A stretch of 64,000 nucleotides of DNA, taken from the NCBI GenBank assembly GCA_022559845.1, contig JAHNEJ010001871.1, positions 1 through 64,000 of the forward strand. Direction: 5' to 3'. The stretch comes from Amorphophallus konjac. Lineage: Eukaryota; Streptophyta; Magnoliopsida; Alismatales; Araceae. How positions within the stretch are numbered: position 1 is the first letter of the stretch; each line of letters begins with the position of its first letter. The translations under genes and the position numbers were made by a program. The notes beneath the pieces were generated by a model. That model made no database searches, was not told where the DNA came from, and saw only the letters and a list, made by a program, of their open reading frames with translations. Below are positions 55,488 to 64,000 of this stretch, one piece after another.

Positions 55488-57740
55488 TTACACAGAAATT
55501 TTTGGACCCCAATGGTACCCGGGTCCAAGATAACTTGTAAAATTGTGAAATTGCTGTAACAATCCTTTGGGAACCCAGATTTTCTTAGAGCAGTTTAATT
55601 TTTCGTCTCTGACTTTGTTCAGATTGGGTGGCTTTTGTTCTAATGTTTCTTTAATCTGAATCCACCTTTTTGATTTCCAATTTTCATTTTGTTTCACCTG
55701 AGAAAATCTGTGGTTTCTGTTTGCGTGTCTGGTCATGGTCGACATCTGGTGTGTCTGTGGTCGACCATTGCTTTTCCAGAAGCCAGCGCTTGTTCTGGCA
55801 GATCCTCTGGTCGACAGAGGAGGGGTCGGTTGTCGACCAGCCTGTCTCCAGACATCTTGTTTTCCAGATTTATGTCCTTTAACTTGATTTAGTACTTGGT
55901 TTGTTTGGTTATTTCTGTGAATTTGAGTTTCTTGTCTATTATTTTTAAGCTTATGTTGATTGGCTGTTTTCTCTTTAATGTTTCTCTCTTCCTTGGTGAC
56001 ATTATTCCTTTTGGAGGAGCATTCAGCTACCTCCTCTTGTTTGTCTTGGTATAGATTGATTAGGGGCCCTTTTCCTTTTGAGTCAGCAATCCCAGTTACG
56101 GTTTTTATTTGGAATTCCTTTTTAGCCGTAGGATTGTATCCTAACCCTTCTTTTTGAAAGTTTACTTTTATTCCCAAGACAGCATTTAAGTTTTCTTGAC
56201 CTTTAGTCATTTTTTCCAAGGTTTCCTGTTTGTTTTTCAGTTCACTCTGGATTCTTTCTATTTCTTCCAGAAGTTGACAGTTTTCCTCCTTGAGTGAGTT
56301 GTTTCTTTCTTGAGTTACCTTAGTTTGCTGTTCACTTTCTTGAGTCTTTAATTTTACCTCATCAATTGTGGTTTTCAGTGACTCATTTTCTTCTAACAGC
56401 CATTTGACATTTTCTTCATCTGTCTCGTATTGTTTCAGCTTATTTTTCAAGGTGGTGATTTCTAATTCTAGTTCAGTTCTGTTGGCAAATGGGTTGCTGT
56501 CATTATTGATCTGATTAAGCTTTTTCTTCAAACTCTTATTTTCCTTTCTAATTCTTTCATATGCATCAAGTAAGTCTGAGTAGACTTCTTCCCAATCTGA
56601 GCTAGAAAAATCTTGAAACGGAGGGATTACCTCAAGATCATCGCTATCTCCTTTGGCCATCAAACAGATGTTTCCTTCTTCTTCCTCGGAAGTTGTTTCC
56701 TCCTTACTGCTTTCCTCCTCCTCGCTCCATGTGCTTATCATTGCTTTTAGTTGCTTGCCTTTCCACTTGAAGCTTGATTTCTTAGGAGTCTCTGGACATT
56801 CAGCCTTTATGTGTCCTAGTTTCCTGCAGTTGTAGCAGACAAGTTTGTTAGATGAAGTTTTATTTTTATCAAACTTAAACTGAGATGACTTTCTTACCAT
56901 GCCCTTAGGATTCCTGAATCCCTTACCTTCCTTCCGCAGAAACCTTTTGAATTTTCTTGTTAACATGGCTAGCTCACCAGTTTCCTCACCTGTGCTAGAT
57001 GAGTTATCAGTGTCAGATAGTTCAGAGGTGCCTATTTTAGTTTTTAGGGCGAGCTGGTTCTTTTTCTTGCCCTCATCTTCTTTTCTTTTCAGATTGACCT
57101 CATAGGCCATTAGGGATCCCACTAGTTCATCCACAGTCATAGTGGTGAGGTTCTTTGAGTCCTCAATTACTGTGGCCTTGGTATGCCACATAGGAGTGAG
57201 GGATCTTAGGATCTTCCTCACTAATTCCTGTTCCTTGTAGGTTTTCCCTAGACTCTTTAAACTATTCGTTAATTGCACTAGTCTAGCATACATTTCAGAA
57301 ATATTTTCGTCAGTTTTCATTCTAAACATTTCATACTCTGAAACTAGCATATTTGCTTTTGACTCCCTTACCTCTGAAGTACCTTCATAGATTACTACTA
57401 GTCGATCCCACATTTCCTTGGCCGTTGCACATTGTGAAACTCGTGAGAACTCCGTGGGGTGTAGTGCGCATTGCATTACGTTCATGGCTCCCCAGTTGAT
57501 GGTTGATTTTCTGACCTGTTCTCTAGTCCAGGTATCCTCATCTTCGGGCAGCTCGTAGGGTCCTCGGCTTACTACTCTCCACATCTCATGATCTTGTGCT
57601 CTCAAGAACACCTGCATACGATTTTTCCAGTATGAGAAATCATTTCCATCGAAATATGGTGGTCTAGTTACTGAGTGTCCCTCAGCCATTAGACTTCTAG
57701 AGTTCAGTCCGGCAGGCCTCTCCTGGTTGTTAGACCACAT
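55488..57740 (-). CDS. gag: copia (Sirevirus-like) gag with coiled coil
   Basis: Start chosen at MWSNNQERPAGLN (57740); an upstream in-frame ATG overlaps the primer-binding site, and MAEGHSVTRPPYFDG (57689) is a further option. Order: capsid DUF4219/UBN2 region (YFDGNDFSYWKNRM, ANMLVSEYEMFRMK, LTTMTVDELVGSLMAYE), basic linker, CCHC knuckle CYNCRKLGHIKAEC (near residue 300), acidic stretch, a long coiled coil of over 100 residues (roughly residues 410-530), and a Gln/Asn/Lys-rich tail that includes GTCGAC-bearing DNA (55740-55850). About 750 residues, long for copia but usual for Sireviruses. It ends at TAA 55488-55490. Confidence 0.92.
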   Translation of the reverse strand: MWSNNQERPAGLNSRSLMAEGHSVTRPPYFDGNDFSYWKNRMQVFLRAQDHEMWRVVSRGPYELPEDEDTWTREQVRKSTINWGAMNVMQCALHPTEFSRVSQCATAKEMWDRLVVIYEGTSEVRESKANMLVSEYEMFRMKTDENISEMYARLVQLTNSLKSLGKTYKEQELVRKILRSLTPMWHTKATVIEDSKNLTTMTVDELVGSLMAYEVNLKRKEDEGKKKNQLALKTKIGTSELSDTDNSSSTGEETGELAMLTRKFKRFLRKEGKGFRNPKGMVRKSSQFKFDKNKTSSNKLVCYNCRKLGHIKAECPETPKKSSFKWKGKQLKAMISTWSEEEESSKEETTSEEEEGNICLMAKGDSDDLEVIPPFQDFSSSDWEEVYSDLLDAYERIRKENKSLKKKLNQINNDSNPFANRTELELEITTLKNKLKQYETDEENVKWLLEENESLKTTIDEVKLKTQESEQQTKVTQERNNSLKEENCQLLEEIERIQSELKNKQETLEKMTKGQENLNAVLGIKVNFQKEGLGYNPTAKKEFQIKTVTGIADSKGKGPLINLYQDKQEEVAECSSKRNNVTKEERNIKEKTANQHKLKNNRQETQIHRNNQTNQVLNQVKGHKSGKQDVWRQAGRQPTPPLSTRGSARTSAGFWKSNGRPQTHQMSTMTRHANRNHRFSQVKQNENWKSKRWIQIKETLEQKPPNLNKVRDEKLNCSKKIWVPKGLLQQFHNFTSYLGPGYHWGPKISV

Positions 57741-57750
57741 TTTTGGAGAG

Positions 57751-57766
57751 TCTGGCTCTGATACCA
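57751..57766 (-). promoter_or_regulatory. copia primer-binding site
   Basis: Minus strand TGGTATCAGAGCCAGA, complementary to iMet-tRNA 3' end, 2 nt from the LTR (ending CTCAACA). Confidence 0.9.
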
Positions 57767-57768
57767 CG

Positions 57769-59355
57769 TGTTGAGTACGGACTGAATAGATCTAGAGGGG
57801 GGGTGAATAGATCTAGCCCCTTTTTTTCAATTAATAAACCAAGGATCAACTAGACCTTAAGCAAACGATGGATTGCAAAGATAAAACTGATAACTATAGC
57901 GATAGCAAACAATAGGAAGAGCACACACCACAAGCAAAACCACAAGACAGGATTTTTAGGTGGTTCAGTCTCTTCCTGAGACTTACATCCACCCCTTGCT
58001 CAACTTGAGCAAGGCTTCACTAATGAGAAATCCTGATCTCAATCAATACACCGCTGATACACAGCTTCTTCCTGCTGACACACAGCTTGTACCCGCTGCC
58101 ACACAGCTTGACACTAGTTGTAAAGATGAGTAGAAAAACTTGTAACAGAGCTGAACATAAACGTTTGAAGCAGAGTAATTAAGGAGTTCAGCTTGGGACT
58201 CAATCACATAGAGAACAAGGCAAGACTCCCTGTAGGACTTCCAGCAGGATGCCTTCTGCTGCCTTGCTGCTGGAACTTGCAACGCCTTGAGCCAGGTCTT
58301 CTTTCTGCAGCACCGAAGAGCACTTCTGTCTTCTGCAGCTTTTTGATTGTAGGAGAGCCACTCTTCCTTTTCTGATTAGAGAAACTTCTGATCCTGATCT
58401 TCCTTAGCTTCTTCTCTGTTTTTCCATATTCAGTTCTCTGTGTTCTCTTCTCCTTGTTGCACCAGTTCTTATCAAGCTCGGAGCTGTTTCCCGCGCAAGT
58501 GCAAACCTGTTCGATTACCCGCTAAAAAACAGGGAGAAGATTAAGTAAAATCTAGAAGAGGTTTGACCGGTTCTTAGCACGATTCTCTCCTTGAATCCCG
58601 TGCGGAATCTTATCCTCTGAACAGCCCAACAACCTGCAGCAACAACCTGCAGGTTTTTCTCAACAGAAACTGAATTCGGTTAGAGTTCGGTTCTGGACGC
58701 TGCTTTGCCTGTGGTCGACCATGAGCTTGTCGCTGGTCGACAAAGAACAATGTCCAGACGGCTGGTCCTTCAGTCTGATGCTCTGTCTGTTCCGTGGTCG
58801 ACAACGAGCAGACCTTTGGTTGACCACTGAAGTCTGTACAGCGGAAAAGTAACTGGTCGACCACCGAAGTCTGTACAGAGGAAAGTCTATACAGAGGAAA
58901 GTCTGTACAGAGTTGGATTCGCTTGTATTGCCTCGTGGTCGACAGCGGACAGGCCTTTGGTTGACCAACGAAGTCTGTACAGAGGAAAGTCTGTACAGAG
59001 GAAAGTCTGTACAGAGTTGGATTTGCTTGTATTGCTTCGTGGTCGACAACGGGCAGGGCTCTGGTCGACAACCAGAGCGCGTACAGAGGAAACGTAGCTT
59101 GAACTGTGTTTGGTTGGGTTCGTTGGTCGACAATGACTACCACTCTGGTCGACAAGAAACCTTGACAACTTCCTCTGATTTGTTGACTTCATTAGAACTT
59201 CAGTATGCCTGAAATTACTTGAACTATCAGATTTGCATTGAATTAGTTAACCACATCTTTTGTCATCATCAAATTATCATGAGTCCATTACTTTATATTG
59301 AAGGAGCAATTAAACATATCCTTTGTCATCATCAAAACTAAAGGGATGCACAACA
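57769..59355 (-). repeat. copia 5' LTR (1587 bp)
   Basis: Same length as 47266-48852. Differences seen include one G in the G-run near the plus-strand start, a CTAACC/CTGAAC change near 58617, and single-base changes near 59062, 59089 and 59206. Confidence 0.95.
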
Positions 59356-59360
59356 CCTAG

Positions 59361-60140
59361 CAGGACCGTCACTGCACCTGGGTTACGGGCGGGTACGGTT
59401 TGTAAATCGAAGCCCTCCCGGACGGCTGAAAACGCCGGGTATCGACGAAAAACCTGATAACCTGTCAAACCACGCATGCTAGACAATAATTTAACATCTA
59501 AATCTAGCACATGCAAGGCCTAAAACGCATTAAACTCAAGATTTAGGCTAAAACCCCAAAAATGGAAATATGAACATCATGCATGCTACGGGGTGCTAAT
59601 CAACAAGCAGGCTAAGGGAAACGATCCTAGCAAGATCGAGATTCCATCCCCCTACCTTTCGCAAGCCGAAACGGAGGAAAAGGCCGCATACACCGAGGTA
59701 GGCTCACCGAGCTTTCAAGCTCTAATCCGCTCCCACGATCATCGAACCACGCCGAAGTGGACACCTACGCGCTCCTCTCGACGCGAGGAATCCAACGGCG
59801 CCAACCTCGTCTCAATCCGACATCGTCTCGCCCGCGTTCCCTAGAGAGGAGAGAGGGGCGATCGCATGGAGGAGAGAGAGAGATAGTGGGAATGAGAGAT
59901 CGACGGGGAGAAAGTGGGTGAGAGAGAGATTAAAAGAGAAAAAAAAAAGAAATTAAAGTATATATAATATAATCATTATATATATTAAAATCTCATTAAT
60001 TCTAATAACCCTCAAATAGCTCCAAACAAATCCGAAAAAATACCAGACAAATTCCTAAAAATCCAGGAAAATAGCCGGAAATTCCAGAACAATTAATAGA
60101 ACAAATACCACGAAGGATCCATTAAGGCACGGGCCTTACA
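59361..60140 (-). repeat. 5' LTR of element C, second piece
   Basis: Resumes the hairpin interrupted at 47265 and ends at the LTR start TGTAAGGCCC (60140), followed by the ATAAA target duplication. Confidence 0.93.
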
Positions 60141-61870
60141 ATAAACCCTCCCACGGTGATGTGGATTACCCTTATTATACACTATCAAAGGGGGTGAGAA
60201 TAAATGAAGGGGGTGAAAATAACAAAGAATTGGCGGGGATGAAAATGTTATGCATATAAGGAGTTATGATGGAATGAAAGGTCCTAAATATGAATGGACC
60301 TTCAATTTTCGCACGGTCGCACAAATGACGTTAATCGTATGTGAGAGAAGACATAAGAATAATTATTAAAATAAAACTGTTGGACAGGGGCGACAATAGG
60401 GGAGGGGATGGAAATAGCACTGAATTAACACATTTAAAAATTATTTTCGCCGAAGAATTCGTGATAAATAGAGGGACTCAAAACCCCACTAGGTCATAAA
60501 CTCTCGCACGGCTACGCGGGTTACCCTTATTCTACCCTATTGAAGGGGGTGAGAATAAATGAAGGGGGGTGAAAAAAATAAAGAATTGACGGGGTTGAAA
60601 ATATTATACACAGAAGGAGTTATGATGGAATGTGTTACCCTAAATATGAATGGGCTTCAATTTTTACACAGTCGCACAAATATCTTTGATCGTATGCGAG
60701 AGAAGGCGTAAGAATAATTATTATAATAAAACTGATGGGTAGGGGCGAGAATAGGGGAGATGATGAAAATAGCACCAATTTGACATATTTAAAATATATT
60801 TTCCGCTGAAGAATTCATGAAGAATAGAGCAACGCAAAACCTCATTGGGTCATAAACTCTCCCACGGCGACGCGGGTTACCTTAATTATACCCTATCGAA
60901 GGTGGTGAGAATAAATGAAGGGGGGAAAATAACAAAGAATCGACGGGGTTGAAGATGCTATACATAGAAGGAGTGATGATGGAATGGGTGGCCCTAAATA
61001 TGAATGGGCCATCAATTTTTGCACAGTCGCATAAATGACTTTAGTCGTATGTGAGAGAAGCGTAAGAATAATTATTATAACAAAATTACTACACAGGGGT
61101 GAGAATAGGGGAGGGGATGAAAATAGCATCGATTTGACACATTTAAAAAATATTTTTCGCCAAAAAATTCATGATGAATAGAACAACTCAAAACTACACT
61201 GGGTCATAAACTCTCTCACGGCTACGTGGGTTACCCTTATTATACCCTATCGAAGGGGCTGAGAATAAATGAAAAAGGGTGAAAATAACAAAGAATCGGC
61301 TGGGTTGAAAATGCCATACATAGAAGGCGACCCTAAATATGAATGTGCCTTCAATTTTTGCACAGTCACACAAATGGCTTTAATCGAATGTGAGAGATGA
61401 CGTAAGAATAATTATTATAATAAAATTGATGGACAGGATCGAGAGTAAGTGAGAGGATGGAAATAACACAGATTTGACACATTTAAAAAATATTTTTCGC
61501 CAAAGAATTCGTGATGAATAGAGCGACTCAAAACTCCACCGGGTCATAAACTCTCCAACGGCTACGTAGGTTACCCTTATTATCGCTTATGGAAGGGGGT
61601 GAGAAGAAATGAAGGGGGGTGAAAATAATAAAGAATCGGTGGGGTTGAAAATGATATACAGAGAAGGAGTTATGATGGATTGGGTGGCCTAAATATGAAT
61701 CGGCCTTCAATTTTTACACGGTCGCACAAATGACTTTAATCGTATGTCGGAGAAGTCGTAAGAATAATTATTATAATAAAACTGTTGGGCAGGGGCGAGA
61801 ATAGGAGAGAGGATAGAAATAGCACCGATTTGACACTTTTAAAAAATATTTTTGTCGTAGAATTCGTGAT
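60141..61870 (+). repeat. 356-bp satellite, right block (about 5 units)
   Basis: Landmark GGTCATAAA at 60492, 60848, 61202 and 61542; the last full unit is about 340 bp because of a small deletion. It continues the left block across the Ty3 insertion and ends near 61870, where unrelated sequence starts mid-unit. Confidence 0.92.
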
Positions 61871-62626
61871 GGTCATATCTACGAGGAAATGGAAATTTGC
61901 AAATACACCCTCAAAGTTTGCAATATTGTGCAAATATCTAAAAATATGTGCAAAAATTATTGGAATTTCAGAAGAAGTAAACATTAAAAGGCACTCCTAC
62001 TTTGATGCAAAACTGCATGTAAACTCCTCCGACAATGATTATTTCAATGATGTCTTATCTTAGGATAAAAAATATATGGGTTTTTTACATAGAAACCATT
62101 GTTATATGTGAAATTGTAAAAAAATTACTCTTAGAAACGTATTATCATATATATCACTATAAATTCTAATTATGCAAAACTATCATCTAAGTAACCGTGC
62201 GTGACCAACCGTGGATTTAACTACGGTTAACTTTGACTAGACTTAGGAAATGTCCATACTAGCCCTGGTTAAAGACCGAACCGTGGCACTCGTTCGCAGT
62301 TCTTTCTCCCTTCCTCCCACCTTCAATCTGCTCCTGTCCCCAACCCTAATCCACCTGAAAACCCTACGTAAAAGAGAAGGACATTGCGGTTCGCAAATCT
62401 TTGTCCCTCCCTCCCACCTTCAATCCGCTCCCGTCCCAAACCCAATCCACCTGAAAACCCTAGGTAAAAGAGAATGACATTGCCGTTGGCCTTGGAGTGT
62501 CGTGCGGCTCGGGGAAGAAGGATCGTGCGACTTGACGAAGAAGAAGGATCGTGCACGGACGTGAAGGAAGAGGAGAAAAGAATTGTGCATAGATGCGGAG
62601 TAGAAAAGAAGCATCATGCGTAGACA
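61871..62626 (+). other. upstream region of the right repeat, with a 110-bp tandem duplication
   Basis: AT-rich to about 62240, then CT-rich. CCACCTTCAATC(T/C)GCTCC … CACCTGAAAACCCTA occurs at about 62317-62372 and again at 62415-62467. CTGCCAG|GTAAAAC at about 62637-62648 is a plausible splice donor, so 62240-62640 may be a non-coding first exon for the ORF at 63131. Confidence 0.4.
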
Positions 62627-63717
62627 CCTCTCCTATCTGCCAGGTAAAACTTCCTGATAAATTATCTACAGCATGTGACGGGGGCGAAAGGAGAAGTTTT
62701 TATAATGCCGTAGAGCACTAAAAAAGGTTTTTTGTAGGTTCAGGTCTGGAGGGAAGGTTGTGCATTTAAAAGGTATCCAGCGCCATCCGGTTTGAGTGGG
62801 AGGGTGAAATCCAGAGGATCTTTTTCAACGTAAAGTTGAAGATTGTGGTCCAGGATAGTTTTGTAATGTCTAAATTATACAGCTCATGATTCTACACATG
62901 TGGGGCACAGTATGGGGTGATGAAAATAAATGTGGGATGAAGGTGGGGGCATTGCCATATGCATATTTTTAAATGTGCAGTGTAGTGGGGAACACTAGTA
63001 ATTTATCTTCTTGTATATGTTTGCATAATCTTGGACACATCTGCTTTTAAATGTGTTCTTATTAATTAGAAAAATTTGTCTGTGCATGTGTGTATTTTGT
63101 CATATTATATTTCTCTTCTGTGATATTAGGATGGATGAACAGACAGACCTCTACACTTTACTCGTCAAGTATGGAGGATATTGGAAGATTGATAAGGATG
63201 ATCCTTCTAGACTAGGACAAGATCTGATGAAAGATGGTAATGAACCTATTAATATTACTTATGTTATCCTAAATGAACATTTCTTAAAGAATTTACCGTT
63301 ATATTTTGGTTTTCGAAATCATTCTTCTTATAGTCTTATGATTCACATGACATAGTCTAGAGTGCCATAAATCACTAGATTCTAAATTGACAACATAAGT
63401 TGAAGAATCAGAAAAAAAGTTGATAGTATTGATAATATTGGGACAACGCACATTTAATTTAAACAAACCCTCACTTACATAACCCTTTCTAATAAAATTT
63501 CTAAATTTAAAAATTATAAATTTTTTTGACTCAAATACTAACTTATAATTATTCCTATTCAACAAGAATCTGCTTATTAGGTTCCTCCAAATTGTAGGCA
63601 CATGTTGAACTCCTTGGAGAGATAGGACCTTTCCTGAAGTTAACTTCAAATTGACTCGACCTTCCCTCACAACTCAAGCAACACTGGAGTTGCCCAAAGT
63701 TACGCTCTTTTTGGTGG
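62627..63717 (+). repeat. repeat unit shared with 32020-33110, right copy
   Basis: Near-identical to 32020-33110 over about 1.1 kb, including the start ACACCTCTCCTATCTGCC. Unlike the left copy, its own upstream sequence is present. Minus-strand copia-like remnant (63299-63670: LSLQGVQHVPTIWRNLISR, WHSRLCHVNHKTIRRM) occupies the right half. Confidence 0.8.
63131..63355 (+). CDS. unrecognised 74-residue exon or ORF
   Basis: ATATTAG|G acceptor directly before ATG; reads MDEQTDLYTLLVKYGGYWKI, then a DKDDPSRLGQDLMKDG segment, ending FGFRNHSSYSLMIHMT. The text looks like a real protein start, vaguely like the N-terminal region of MULE transposases (VKYGGYW), but this is weak. The copy at 32526 carries two in-frame stops. 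The window ends before any further exon could be found; downstream sequence is antisense copia-like. Confidence 0.35.
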   Translation: MDEQTDLYTLLVKYGGYWKIDKDDPSRLGQDLMKDGNEPINITYVILNEHFLKNLPLYFGFRNHSSYSLMIHMT

Positions 63718-64000
63718 CCTAATAGGTGACAAAAGTATGCCGATCAAAATAAACATGAGTGTTAGCCCCAATATCTATCCACCAATCATTGAAGACATTA
63801 ATTAAATTTATCTCAGGGAATAATGTTACAAACCCATTGGAAGGCTCAAAAGAGGAAGCTCCAGAGGTTATCATGTTGACTTGAGGATTTGGTGTTTGGT
63901 TGTGATCATGGCGATGAAATTTGGGACGAGGTCTGCCATTATTCTTTTTGTCATAGCTATTCTTAGCAAAATGCCTTGGTTTTCCAGACACATAGCAACA
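63299..64000 (-). pseudogene. copia-like gag/protease/integrase-start remnant, copy 3
   Basis: 63299-63670: LSLQGVQHVPTIWRNLISR followed by SDLWHSRLCHVNHKTIRRM, the copia GAG_pre-integrase segment. 63719-64000: WWIDIGANTHVYF protease start and degenerate knuckle SGKPRHFAKNS. It continues beyond the window. Confidence 0.7.

Larger units (their letters stand above)
47266..59355 (-). mobile_element. Sirevirus-like Ty1/copia retrotransposon, 12.1 kb, with env-like ORF
   Basis: Two LTRs of 1587 bp each (47266-48852 and 57769-59355) differ at about ten positions by eye. TSD CCTGG (47261-47265) and CCTAG (59356-59360) differ by one base. On the minus strand: PBS, gag, protease-integrase, RT-RNase H, a long non-coding spacer, an extra ORF, PPT, LTR. 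The copia order (integrase before RT), long gag with coiled coil, an extra ORF 3' of pol and repeated PPT-like tracts are the hallmarks of the Sirevirus (Maximus/SIRE) lineage. One stop codon and one frame break affect pol. Confidence 0.93.
38528..60140 (-). mobile_element. complete Ty3/gypsy element C (Tekay/Del-like), split by a copia insertion
   Basis: LTR 38528-40896 (3' on the minus strand), internal 40897-45673, LTR 45674-47265 plus 59361-60140. TSD ATAAA at 38523-38527 and 60141-60145. Without the copia insert the element is about 9.5 kb. LTRs start TGTAAGG and end GTCGTCACA. Unlike elements A and B, there is no partial LTR between LTR and PBS. Coding region broken by nonsense codons and a 57-bp deletion. 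Confidence 0.95.

Overview
The window looks like a repeat-dense intergenic block of a flowering-plant nuclear genome. It has introns with GT..AG borders, plant-type (TTTAGGG)n repeats, a chromovirus-like Ty3 family, a Sirevirus-like Ty1/copia element and an En/Spm (CACTA) transposon. No free-standing single-copy host gene is certain. The only host-like coding pieces are one small putative secreted-protein exon at the left and three gene fragments carried inside the CACTA element. I cannot name the species.

Layout. 1-4048: poly-C tract, a possible LINE tail, a small minus-strand gene candidate, three arrays of short ACGG-type hairpins, and an LTR remnant beginning at 2811. 4049-32019: minus-strand Ty3 elements of one Tekay/Del-like family arranged as a tandem array (period about 8.2 kb), with a chimeric 5' end (LTR, broken PBS, partial LTR, PBS, gag). 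Its right-hand LTR is split by a 15.6-kb CACTA element (14487-30098, TSD CTA). 32020-36480: degenerate copia-like fragments and two G/A-rich minisatellites, built as a 1567-bp tandem duplication. 36996-38527: degenerate telomere-like repeats followed by a 356-bp satellite. 38528-60140: a complete but mutated Ty3 element of the same family (TSD ATAAA) inserted in that satellite; its right LTR is split by a 12.1-kb Sirevirus-like copia element (47266-59355). 60146-61870: the rest of the satellite. 61871-64000: a second copy of the repeat seen at 32020, running off the window.

The CACTA element is the most interesting object. It carries a TNP2-type transposase gene with a scrambled centre, a ten-exon TNPA-like (Transposase_24) gene that still reads through all its splice sites, and gene fragments resembling ClpS2, an MRL7-like thioredoxin-fold protein and importin beta-1. 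The importin exon lies in the last intron of the TNPA-like gene. It is fused to a 179-bp satellite with a three-unit higher-order period, in which importin-derived bases recur inside the array.

Order of events read from the nesting: satellite, then Ty3 element C, then the copia element (LTRs nearly identical, so young); separately, the Ty3 array, then the CACTA insertion.
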